DNA of 12,041 nucleotides from Bacteroidales bacterium UBA3389. GTDB lineage: Bacteria; Bacteroidota; Bacteroidia; Bacteroidales; P3. Position numbers and translations under genes: made by a program. Below the pieces are notes generated by a model that was not told where the DNA came from, did no database searches, and was given only the letters and a program-made list of their open reading frames with translations. Positions 1-6,264 of the stretch are shown piece after piece. Numbering within the stretch: position 1 is the first letter of the stretch; the number at the start of each line of letters is the position of its first letter. The stretch lies in the NCBI GenBank assembly GCA_002358835.1, contig DEPP01000137.1:9197-21237 (forward strand). The letters are read 5' to 3'.

Positions 1-493
1 AATTGAAACGAAATTCCGTATTGAACGCATTTTGGAATCCTACAAACAGAATCACCAAAGGAGTAACCACAATGTAGAACAGTTCGTCCAAAAGAGCGGT
101 TATCATAACTATTGCTGTGCTTCTGCCAACCGGAATGCCTTCTAACGATACTATAAAAAAGGCTAAGGCTGATCCTCCAACGACTGAAGGAGTTATTGCT
201 GAGCCAAACTCCCATAACATAATGACCTGAAATGCTTGTTTCCAAGAAAGTTTTTTGTCGCTTAAGAGTCTGATTCGATACATGTACATAAGATCCCTCA
301 TAATTCCGAAAAGCACGGCAAGAAGTAAAAAAGCCGTTGCTTGCCACGTCCATGTGCGAATGATGTTCACAAGAACCGTGCTATCGTTTTGCATATCCCT
401 CCATATCAAAAAGCCTGCCACTCCAACGCCTAAAAGAACGGGTAGCAGGATTCTTTTATAACTGAATATGCTTAGAGGATTCTTAGCTGTCAT
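1..493 (-). CDS. LPG-synthase-TM (UPF0104-type) membrane protein, 3' end missing
   Basis: The gene starts at ATG 493-491 and stays open to the left edge, so 164 residues are visible and the C-terminus is off-window. It belongs to the lysylphosphatidylglycerol synthase transmembrane/flippase-like family (the membrane half of MprF, also seen as free-standing proteins). The family hallmark is visible at residues 95-113, beginning EFGSAITPSVVGGSA, followed by GRSTAI (123-128) and DELFY (136-140). Hydrophobic segments lie near residues 16-30, 52-66 and 140-153. Free-standing members are integral inner-membrane proteins whose substrate in Bacteroidota is unknown; no aminoacyl-transferase domain can be seen in the part present. 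Only 4 nt separate it from the mscS stop codon, so it is almost certainly the last visible cistron of the ribE-hflX-mscS operon. The family call is firm; the molecular function is not. Confidence 0.85.
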   Translation of the reverse strand, partial: MTAKNPLSIFSYKRILLPVLLGVGVAGFLIWRDMQNDSTVLVNIIRTWTWQATAFLLLAVLFGIMRDLMYMYRIRLLSDKKLSWKQAFQVIMLWEFGSAITPSVVGGSALAFFIVSLEGIPVGRSTAIVMITALLDELFYIVVTPLVILFVGFQNAFNTEFRFN

Positions 494-497
494 ACTA

Positions 498-1322
498 CTA
501 TTTTATAATATCCACTTTGGTATAAGGTCGTGCGATGTTCTCTTTAACCAAATAATTGTAGACATTGGTATGAATATCTGTCATAACATCCCAATATTCG
601 CTTGTTTTAGTCCAAAAACGCAAGTCAAGAGAAATTGCAGTTTGAGAGATCGTTGGAATGACAACAATATCATTTTCAACCAATATTCGTTTGTCTTCTT
701 TGGCAATTGCAATCATTGCGGCACTTACTGCATTCAAATCTACACCATAAGCCAAATCGATAATCAAATCAAGTCTTCTTGTCTCCATGTGTGTATAGTT
801 TATCATGCTTCCTGCAGATAATGCACCGTTTGGAAGAGTTATGATTTTGTTATCAGGAGTTATCAAAGTGGTGTGAAAAATCAAGATGCTTTTAACAGTG
901 CCTTCATAACCTTGAGCTGCGATATAATCACCTACTCTGAAAGGTCGCAAAACCAAAAGCACAACTCCGCCTGCCACATTTTGAAGTGTACCGCTCAAAG
1001 CCAAGCCTATTGCAACTCCGGCAGAAGCAAGGATAGCTGTAAACTGAGTCATCTCTACTCCAAGGTAGCCTACAACGGTCAGAATCAACAATGCTTTTAA
1101 CGAAATCGAGATAATAGACATCAGAAACGGTCTAAGAGACTTATCTAAGTTCTTTTTCTCGAAAATATTGTTTAGTTTTTTAGTTAGAAATTTGATTATC
1201 CTGAAACCGATATACAAAATAAGACCGGCAATAATCAATTTGAGTCCGAAATCAAAGAGAATATTTCTCAAGAACCCGATTACATCTTCCCACGAAAGGA
1301 AATTAGCGCTGTTTAATACCAT
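498..1322 (-). CDS. mscS: small-conductance mechanosensitive channel, MscS family
   Basis: A 274-residue protein, close in length to E. coli MscS (286). It would form a heptameric inner-membrane channel that opens on membrane tension and releases solutes on hypo-osmotic shock. Three transmembrane helices are visible: about 25-47, 68-88 and the pore helix 95-126. The pore helix has the Gly/Ala packing pattern of the family (ILASAGVAIGLALSGTLQN) followed by the RPFRVGDYI boundary (126-134). The beta-domain motif LPNG is at 163-166. The end of the protein, IARPYTKVDIIK, departs from the IPFPQ-type ending common in the family. The start at 1322 gives a 15-nt gap from the hflX stop, so co-transcription is expected. 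The presence of trk genes downstream in the window is thematically related (turgor and ion balance), but they are not in the same operon. Confidence 0.93.
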   Translation of the reverse strand: MVLNSANFLSWEDVIGFLRNILFDFGLKLIIAGLILYIGFRIIKFLTKKLNNIFEKKNLDKSLRPFLMSIISISLKALLILTVVGYLGVEMTQFTAILASAGVAIGLALSGTLQNVAGGVVLLVLRPFRVGDYIAAQGYEGTVKSILIFHTTLITPDNKIITLPNGALSAGSMINYTHMETRRLDLIIDLAYGVDLNAVSAAMIAIAKEDKRILVENDIVVIPTISQTAISLDLRFWTKTSEYWDVMTDIHTNVYNYLVKENIARPYTKVDIIK

Positions 1323-1337
1323 TTTGTTAGTTGTTTA

Positions 1338-2528
1338 TTAATATAAAAAATTATTGTACGGATACCTGATTGCGTGAATCGTCTTTACGTTGTCGTAAAT
1401 TGTTTGTCGCAAATTGTCGATGTTTTCTTTGTTTTTTGCAGATACGAAGCAAGTGATTCGATTGCTTTGAGACATATAAGTTTGTTGAAGTTCCTCAAGA
1501 GTACGGTTTTCTTTCGTTTTAGGAGTTAGGTCATCCTCTTCTTTCTCTACATAAGTGTATGCGTCGATTTTGTTAAACAGCATAATCATCGGCTTGTCGC
1601 CTGCATCGATTTCAGATAAGGTATTATTAACTACTTCAATCTGTTGTTCAAATCCTGGATGTGAAATATCGACAACATGAATCAATAAATCGGCTTCACG
1701 AACCTCGTCCAAGGTTGACTTAAAGCTTTCAACCAAACCATGAGGCAGTTTGCGGATAAAGCCAACCGTATCAGTCAAAAGAAAAGGCAGATTATCAATG
1801 ACAACTTTTCGAACGGTGGTGTCAAGAGTTGCAAAAAGTTTGTTTTCTGCCAATACTTCGCTTTTTGACAACAGATTCATCAAAGTGCTTTTCCCCACAT
1901 TCGTATAGCCGACCAAGGCAACGCGTACAAGAGACTCTCTGTTTTTTCTTTGAACTGTTTTCTGCTTGTCAATATCTGCCAATTTTTGTTTTAGGAGCGA
2001 AATTTTGGAAAGTATGATTCTTCGGTCGGTTTCAATTTGTGTTTCTCCGACACCACGCATTGTCAGACCGGCTCCACCTCTTTGTCTGTCCAAGTGTGTC
2101 CACATTCTTGTCAATCTCGGTAAGAGATATTGATATTGAGCCAAGGAAACCTGCGTTTTTGAATGGGCTGTTCCGGCTCTTTGTGCAAATATATTAAGAA
2201 TCAAACCTGTGCGATCCAAAACGTGGCAATCCAAAAACTTTTCAATGTTTCGAGCCTGCGAAGGTGAGAGTTCATCGTCAAAAACCGCCCATTTCAATTC
2301 CTCAGCCTTCATATACTCCTTGATTTCCTCCAATTTACCACTGCCGACAAAGTAACGAGAATCTTTATATGGCAATTTCTGGGTAAAACGCTTGACAACA
2401 ACCGCACCGGCTGTATCAATCAGAAAAGCCAATTCGTCAAGGTATTCTTCGGTTTGAGCAACGCTTACCTCAGGTGTTGTTATGCCGACAATGACACAAC
2501 GATCCGCTTCAAACGAGTAGTCTATCAT
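1338..2528 (-). CDS. hflX: GTPase HflX
   Basis: A 396-residue cytosolic GTPase of the HflX family, which binds the 50S subunit and splits stalled ribosomes, for example after heat stress. The N-terminal HflX domain (about 10-200) contains VGSGKLEEI (61-69), FDDELSPSQ (83-91) and the family signature beginning MRGVGETQIETDRR (157-170). The G domain follows: G1 GYTNVGKST (207-215), a switch I region with TLDTT (234-238), G3 DTVGF (253-257), G4 NKID (319-322) and G5 SAK (363-365). About 20 acidic and polar residues between G4 and G5 (327-350) look like a lineage insertion. Its ATG overlaps the ribE stop in the 4-nt ATGA arrangement (2528-2525), which implies translational coupling and fixes the start well. 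Confidence 0.96.
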   Translation of the reverse strand: MIDYSFEADRCVIVGITTPEVSVAQTEEYLDELAFLIDTAGAVVVKRFTQKLPYKDSRYFVGSGKLEEIKEYMKAEELKWAVFDDELSPSQARNIEKFLDCHVLDRTGLILNIFAQRAGTAHSKTQVSLAQYQYLLPRLTRMWTHLDRQRGGAGLTMRGVGETQIETDRRIILSKISLLKQKLADIDKQKTVQRKNRESLVRVALVGYTNVGKSTLMNLLSKSEVLAENKLFATLDTTVRKVVIDNLPFLLTDTVGFIRKLPHGLVESFKSTLDEVREADLLIHVVDISHPGFEQQIEVVNNTLSEIDAGDKPMIMLFNKIDAYTYVEKEEDDLTPKTKENRTLEELQQTYMSQSNRITCFVSAKNKENIDNLRQTIYDNVKTIHAIRYPYNNFLY

Positions 2529-3133
2529 TTGCCTGCCTGACTGTATTGTTCCAACAATCTTTGAACATATTTTCCGAAAACATCGAATTCTATGTTCACA
2601 ATCGTACCTACAGCAAAATTATGAAAGTTCGTATGCTCGTAAGTGTAAGGAATAATCGATACAGAGAACATTCCCTCTTTGCTATCTACCACAGTAAGGC
2701 TCACACCATTGACAGAAATCGAACCTTTCGGCACTGTGATGTTTTCTTTTCCCAAAGGATATTCGAAAAAGTATCTCCAAGAACCGTTTTCGTCAATTAC
2801 ATCGATGCACTTTGCGGTTGTATCGACATGACCCTGCACAATGTGTCCGTCAAATCTGCCATCCATCTTCATACTCCTTTCAACATTGACTTCGGTTCCG
2901 ATTTTCCAAGTACCAAGATTGGTTTTGTCCATCGTTTCCTTCATTGCGGTAACTACATACTGCTTTTTCTCCTTATCCAAAGACACAACCGTAAGACAGC
3001 ATCCGTCATGTGCAAAACTCTGATCAATCTTCAACTCATCGGCAATAGGACATGTCAACGTAAAATGAAAGTTAGTGCCTTCTTGTCTTATATCTACAAC
3101 CTTGGCTGTTTGTTCTATAATTCCGGTAAACAT
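2525..3133 (-). CDS. ribE: riboflavin synthase, alpha chain
   Basis: A 202-residue enzyme that dismutates two 6,7-dimethyl-8-ribityllumazine molecules into riboflavin plus the pyrimidinedione, the last step of riboflavin synthesis; it acts as a cytosolic homotrimer. The two lumazine-binding repeats are clear: repeat 1 begins MFTGIIE (1-7) and carries DGCCLTV (43-49); repeat 2 carries GHIVQGHVD (96-104) and SVNGVSLTV (140-148). The C-terminal IPYTYEHTNF (161-170) is the version common in Bacteroidota, where many other bacteria have IPHTL. The protein starts with the canonical MFTG, so the start is secure. It leads the four-gene operon and has a TAAATTTG -7 box about 50 nt upstream. The leader, of roughly 40 nt, is too short for an FMN riboswitch. 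Confidence 0.96.
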   Translation of the reverse strand: MFTGIIEQTAKVVDIRQEGTNFHFTLTCPIADELKIDQSFAHDGCCLTVVSLDKEKKQYVVTAMKETMDKTNLGTWKIGTEVNVERSMKMDGRFDGHIVQGHVDTTAKCIDVIDENGSWRYFFEYPLGKENITVPKGSISVNGVSLTVVDSKEGMFSVSIIPYTYEHTNFHNFAVGTIVNIEFDVFGKYVQRLLEQYSQAGK

Positions 3134-3180
3134 ATTCGTTATCTTTAATCTTTAATAAAATACATCTTTTGCTAAATGTG

Positions 3181-3188
3181 CAAATTTA
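3181..3188 (-). promoter_or_regulatory. Bacteroidetes-type -7 box for ribE operon
   Basis: Read on the minus strand this is TAAATTTG, a full match to the TAnnTTTG -7 consensus. A TTTG-containing stretch (CTTTGTTTC, 3209-3201) lies upstream, but the gap to the -7 box is about 16 nt, shorter than the usual 19-21, so the -33 element is doubtful. Transcription would start near 3175 and give a leader of about 40 nt. Confidence 0.6.
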
Positions 3189-3254
3189 CTGCTTTTTCTC
3201 GAAACAAAGAAGCGCTGAAAGAAAAAAGGCAATCAAGAAAGCGAATTATTCTTT

Positions 3255-3338
3255 CTTTGTTTTAATTTTCTGAATCTTTGTTTTAGAAAAATGGTTCTTG
3301 ATTTCAGTAAATTGTTTCTTTGTTTTATTTTTCGGAGT
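3255..3338 (+). repeat. 21-bp phased repeat array A (4 units)
   Basis: Four 21-bp units, each a 9-nt core plus a 12-nt spacer. The cores are CTTTGTTTT at 3255, CTTTGTTTT at 3276, CTTGATTTC at 3297 and CTTTGTTTT at 3318, so every step is exactly 21. Spacers always begin with A or G, and the three internal spacers end in T. Positions 3295-3326 are identical to 7627-7658 in array B. The last core overlaps the EamA stop codon (3325-3327, minus strand), and the array ends 67 bp from the ribE -7 box. The function is unknown; the phasing suggests protein binding on one DNA face or intrinsic bending. Confidence 0.8.
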
Positions 3339-4209
3339 TTTTGTTGCTTGTTTTCAAGACAACGAGAATGACGGCAAGGATTATTAAAGTCGCACCTGCA
3401 ATCTTGATTATATCCAATTGTTCTTTGAAAACGCATAGCCCGACAACCAATGCCGTGAGCGGTTCCATGCAACCGAAAAGAGAAACCGTAGCACTGTCTG
3501 TTCGTTTCAAAGCAAGGAGAAGAAAAAGATTTGAAAGCACTGTCGGGATAAAGCCAAGCAGTAGGAGAGAACCTAATTGCAAAGGCGTCTGTATAGGTTC
3601 CAATCCTCCGCGAACAAAGACATTGATTGAGAAAAACAAACAAGTAAATAGTAAAACATAAAAACTGAGTGTCAGAGAATTGACTGCGTTTGCCGAACTC
3701 TTGTTTATGCCGACTATATAGGCGGAATAGGTGAATATTGTAGTAATTACGCATATCAATCCCACCGAATCGAAATTTCCTTTTGCACCGAATCCACTCA
3801 AAAGAAAGACTCCGAGAATCGAAATCAAAATTGCTGTCAGAGTAACAGAAGAAATCTTTTGCTTGAATCCGAAAAACAGAATCAGAGTTACCGCAACAGG
3901 ATAAAGAAAACTGATTGTTGTCGCAATGCCTGAGGGAATGTAAAGATAGCTTTCAATAAGCAGTAGCGAGGTTGAGGCATAGAAAACACTCAAACCAAAA
4001 ATCGTCATCGCTTGTTTGCCTTTTAGTTTGAATGAACCTTTACGAAGGAAAATCAAAACCGCCAACATCGCAACCGAGAACAACATACGATAGAAAATAA
4101 TCGAAGGAGTATGCATACCACTCTTTATCACCGGCAAGGTAAACAAAGGAATCAACCCGAAAGTTGCCGAAGAAAGCATCGCATATATTATTCCCGAAAA
4201 CTTATTCAT
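3325..4209 (-). CDS. EamA/DMT-family transporter
   Basis: A 294-residue integral membrane protein of the drug/metabolite transporter superfamily. About ten hydrophobic segments form two EamA repeats (roughly residues 6-138 and 149-286), the usual length and topology of the family. The second repeat has the characteristic MEPLTALVVG (248-257). The family exports or exchanges many small metabolites, including amino acids (RhtA exports threonine and homoserine), but the sequence does not reveal the substrate. The gene lies directly downstream of tdh on the same strand, which makes an amino-acid role plausible but unproven. Its ATG at 4209 is only 15 nt beyond the U-tract of the tdh terminator and no TAnnTTTG box fits between, so expression probably depends on read-through or on a promoter in or before the hairpin. 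The stop codon lies inside repeat array A. Confidence 0.88.
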   Translation of the reverse strand: MNKFSGIIYAMLSSATFGLIPLFTLPVIKSGMHTPSIIFYRMLFSVAMLAVLIFLRKGSFKLKGKQAMTIFGLSVFYASTSLLLIESYLYIPSGIATTISFLYPVAVTLILFFGFKQKISSVTLTAILISILGVFLLSGFGAKGNFDSVGLICVITTIFTYSAYIVGINKSSANAVNSLTLSFYVLLFTCLFFSINVFVRGGLEPIQTPLQLGSLLLLGFIPTVLSNLFLLLALKRTDSATVSLFGCMEPLTALVVGLCVFKEQLDIIKIAGATLIILAVILVVLKTSNKNSEK

Positions 4210-4224
4210 ATATATAATGTAAGC

Positions 4225-4262
4225 AAAAAAAAACTCGGGGACTCAAATCAAAAGTCCCCGAG
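4225..4262 (-). terminator. Rho-independent terminator after tdh
   Basis: Read on the minus strand: CTCGGGGACT, a 9-nt loop TTTGATTTG, then AGTCCCCGAG and nine T residues. The 10-bp stem is perfect and GC-rich, and it begins 22 nt past the tdh stop. It ends only 15 nt before the EamA start codon, so it may act as an attenuator for that gene as well as a terminator for tdh. Confidence 0.93.
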
Positions 4263-4284
4263 AGAGAAACCAATATCAAAGTAA

Positions 4285-5241
4285 TTATTTTCCGAATTTC
4301 TTAGACAATTTCTCCAACATATCAACCGTCATCGACTGAAGGTTGTATTTAGGATTGAATCCCCATTCTGCTCTTGCACAACTGTCGTCCATCCAATTTG
4401 GCCATGAATCAGCGATTTTTTGTCTTGTTTCATCGTGTTCATAAATCATTTTGAAATCAGGCTTATGTTTTCTGATTTCTGCATAGATTTCTTCCGGGTC
4501 AAAGTGCATTGCGGTTACGTTAAAGCTGTTTCGGTGAATCAACTTCGTAGGATCAGCCTCCATAATGTTGATTGCCGCATCCAAAGCGTCAGGCATGTAC
4601 ATCATATCCAACATTGTGCCTGCTTTTAGTGGACAAGAGAATTGTTCTCCTTTAACTGCCGCATAGTAAATATCAACTGCGTAGTCTGTTGTACCACCTC
4701 CCGGAGGGCATACGTTAGAAATCAAGCCTGGAAAACGAACAGAACGAGCATCAACGCCGAAACGTTCAAAGTAATAGTCGCCTAACAATTCTCCGGTAAC
4801 CTTTGTAACCCCGTAAATAGTCTTTGGACGTTGTATTGTGTCTTGTGGAGTTCCGTTAAGCGGAGTTGATTCGCCGAAAGCACCGATTGAAGAAGGTGTA
4901 AACAAAGCACATTTCTTCTCTCTTGCAATTTCCAAGCAGTTCATCAAAGCTCCGATTCCTATATTCCAACCAAGCATAGGGTTTTTCTCGGCAGTAGCCG
5001 AAAGAATAGCCACAAGGTTGTAAATTGTATCTATTTGGTATTTGTCAACGATAGCTGCAATTTCTTCAGCCTTGGTTGCATCGCAAGCAGCTATAGGACC
5101 GCTTTGTTGGATAGCCTCTGTCAAACGAGCAGGGTTGATGTCTGTTGCAACAACATTGCTTCCGCCATAAATTTCTCTTAATCTCATTGTAAGCTCGCTG
5201 CCAATCTGACCGCCTGAGCCTAAAACCAATATTCTTTTCAT
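4285..5241 (-). CDS. tdh: L-threonine 3-dehydrogenase, short-chain (SDR/epimerase-like) type
   Basis: A 318-residue NAD-dependent dehydrogenase that oxidises L-threonine to 2-amino-3-ketobutyrate, the substrate of Kbl encoded 1 kb away. It is the extended-SDR type found in Bacteroidota and animals, not the zinc-dependent MDR type of E. coli. The N-terminal Rossmann motif is GSGGQIG (8-14), with Asp34 at the end of the second strand for NAD selectivity. The catalytic set is Ser117/Ser118, Tyr143 and Lys147 (YGVTK). The segment ILSATAEKNP (79-88) and the C-terminal SWPNWMDDSCARAEWGF (279-295) are what distinguish it from sugar epimerases. A TACCTTTG -7 box about 45 nt upstream and a strong terminator downstream make it its own transcription unit. 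The start gives the canonical MKRILVLG strand. Confidence 0.9.
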   Translation of the reverse strand: MKRILVLGSGGQIGSELTMRLREIYGGSNVVATDINPARLTEAIQQSGPIAACDATKAEEIAAIVDKYQIDTIYNLVAILSATAEKNPMLGWNIGIGALMNCLEIAREKKCALFTPSSIGAFGESTPLNGTPQDTIQRPKTIYGVTKVTGELLGDYYFERFGVDARSVRFPGLISNVCPPGGGTTDYAVDIYYAAVKGEQFSCPLKAGTMLDMMYMPDALDAAINIMEADPTKLIHRNSFNVTAMHFDPEEIYAEIRKHKPDFKMIYEHDETRQKIADSWPNWMDDSCARAEWGFNPKYNLQSMTVDMLEKLSKKFGK

Positions 5242-5286
5242 CTGATTCTGATGTTTTTTGTTAAAATCCGTTATTCAAAAACGTTG

Positions 5287-5294
5287 CAAAGGTA
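5287..5294 (-). promoter_or_regulatory. Bacteroidetes-type -7 box for tdh
   Basis: The minus strand reads TACCTTTG, a full TAnnTTTG match, inside GTACCTTTGCAA, a 12-nt string repeated exactly at the kbl promoter. A GTTG at 5319-5316, 21 nt upstream, is the best -33 candidate. The predicted leader is about 40 nt. Confidence 0.75.
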
Positions 5295-5371
5295 CAAAAT
5301 AAAGTTTGAAAAAAACAACCGAAACCGCAAAGAATAAACACATATCTTTCTCCCGAAAAAATAAATACTGA

Positions 5372-5434
5372 TTTGAGAAAAATAAAATCAAGATTCAGTC
5401 GAACGAAATCAAGATTTATTTTGCTGAAATCAAG
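5372..5434 (-). repeat. 21-bp phased repeat array C (3 units)
   Basis: On the minus strand the cores are CTTGATTTC starting at 5434, CTTGATTTC at 5413 and CTTGATTTT at 5392, again exactly 21 bp apart. All three spacers begin with A or G. The core orientation is opposite to arrays A and B. The array edge lies 90 bp upstream of the tdh -7 box. A degenerate fourth unit may lie at 5435-5455 but is out of register by one base, so I left it out. Confidence 0.78.
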
Positions 5435-5530
5435 AGTTAATTCTGTTTTGCAAGGGGTTGATAATCAGTATTGTTGTTGGAGTGAAAAATAATAAGCGAA
5501 AAAACAATCGATTTAATGTTTGGAGTTTGT

Positions 5531-5561
5531 TTTGTCGGTTAGAGAAAAAATTATATCTTTG
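5531..5561 (+). promoter_or_regulatory. promoter of secreted-protein gene (-33 TTTG, -7 TATCTTTG)
   Basis: TTTG at 5531-5534 and TATCTTTG at 5554-5561 are separated by 19 nt, an ideal match to the Bacteroidetes sigma-ABfr consensus. It is the best promoter in the window. Transcription would start near 5566-5568 and give a leader of about 83 nt. Confidence 0.85.
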
Positions 5562-5566
5562 CCATA

Positions 5567-5587
5567 GCAAACAAAAAGAGTGTTTGC
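5567..5587 (+). other. 5'-terminal leader stem-loop
   Basis: GCAAAC (5567-5572) can pair with GTTTGC (5582-5587) around a 9-nt loop, placing a hairpin at or within a few nucleotides of the predicted transcription start. The same GTTTG (5582-5586) is also complementary to CAAAC at 5642-5646 just before the start codon, so two folds could compete. The stem is short, so the biological role is uncertain. Confidence 0.35.
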
Positions 5588-5650
5588 GGTGTCTGTAATG
5601 CAGATAGGAAATAATTAAATGGAGTAATCACGAATTAAAAACAAACTCTT

Positions 5651-6157
5651 ATGAAAAGAACTTTAATTTTAGTAGCCTTATTCTTGCTATCGGCAGGATT
5701 GTATGCACAAAATGTAAGTGTTAAGTTTCAAGACATCAGTGTCGAAGGCTCAAAGCAGGAAATGATACAAAAACTTCAAGCCGCAGGATTTGAAACAATG
5801 GCAGATGGAGTTTTGAAAGGAAATGTCGATAGCAGATATGTAAACATTTCAATCAAGACTGATGCAAATAATCAGGTGAAAGGTTTGGTTGTTGACGAGA
5901 TGAGTACTTTGGATGCAGCCGAAGCAAAGGCGAGATTCAACTCTCTTATCGCTCAATTCAATGCCGATGCGAATTATGTTGCAAATGGTGCAAACAAAAC
6001 TTTGAGTAGCAATTCAGCTGTCAAAACAGATGTCAAGGCATCTTACAAACAAAAAAACGCACAAGGCGTTGTCGAAAACAAAACATCGGTTAGTTTCCGT
6101 ATAATCGAAGTTGTGGAAGGAAAATTCAGAATTGAATATTCGTTTGACAATATTTAA
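5651..6157 (+). CDS. secreted/periplasmic protein of unknown function
   Basis: A 168-residue protein I cannot assign to a named family. It opens with a clear Sec signal peptide (MKRTLILVALFLLSAGLYA) with likely cleavage after Ala19; no lipobox Cys follows, so it should be soluble in the periplasm or exported. The mature part begins NVSVKFQDISVEGSKQEM and resembles in style a common Bacteroidota group in which a short beta strand, an EGS/DGS turn, an amphipathic helix (35-45) and a GF motif (46-47) recur; this similarity is from memory. The rest alternates beta-like strands with a charged helix around 86-104 and ends with a beta pair (144-166). It has its own strong promoter and a terminator 49 nt past the stop. 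It separates the two threonine-catabolism genes, but nothing in it points to an enzymatic role there. Confidence 0.85.
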   Translation: MKRTLILVALFLLSAGLYAQNVSVKFQDISVEGSKQEMIQKLQAAGFETMADGVLKGNVDSRYVNISIKTDANNQVKGLVVDEMSTLDAAEAKARFNSLIAQFNADANYVANGANKTLSSNSAVKTDVKASYKQKNAQGVVENKTSVSFRIIEVVEGKFRIEYSFDNI

Positions 6158-6206
6158 GAATAGGAAATCTTGTTTTAGATATACCAATTAAAAACTTGTA
6201 AAAATA

Positions 6207-6239
6207 AAACCCGCTCTTGCTGATTTGAAGAGCGGGTTT
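6207..6239. terminator. bidirectional terminator between convergent genes
   Basis: AAACCCGCTCTT (6207-6218) and AAGAGCGGGTTT (6228-6239) form a perfect 12-bp stem with a 9-nt loop, GCTGATTTG on the plus strand. On the minus strand the stem is followed by TTTATTTTT, a good U-tract for kbl, whose stop is 25 nt away. On the plus strand the stem ends in TTT followed by GTTATT, a weaker tail, serving the secreted-protein gene. Confidence 0.92.
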
Positions 6240-6264
6240 GTTATTATGTATTTCAGACTTTCGA

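Larger units (their letters stand above)
5242..5650. other. divergent intergenic region between tdh and secreted-protein gene
   Basis: This 409-nt AT-rich gap holds the tdh promoter (minus), repeat array C, a well-formed plus-strand promoter and the leader of the secreted-protein gene. I see no convincing coding sequence or RNA gene. Positions 5435-5530 contain nothing I can assign. Confidence 0.7.

Noticed and set aside
468..821. Plus-strand ORF of 117 codons antisense to mscS
   Set aside because: The opposite strand carries the conserved beta domain of MscS; the ORF is a shadow.
2546..3148. Plus-strand ORF of 200 codons antisense to ribE
   Set aside because: Ribosome site and domain are absent, while the opposite strand encodes a full riboflavin synthase.
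3134..3180. FMN riboswitch before ribE
   Set aside because: The leader is only about 40 nt and shows none of the conserved RFN stems.
3232..3258. Hairpin AAGAAAG / CTTTCTT near array A as a terminator for the EamA gene
   Set aside because: The stem is seven AT-rich pairs with no clean U-tract on the minus strand; too weak to call.
3233..3754. Minus-strand ORF of 173 codons overlapping the EamA gene
   Set aside because: It is an alternative frame of the transporter with Arg/Lys-rich, Cys-rich low-plausibility translation, and its tail merely reads through repeat array A.
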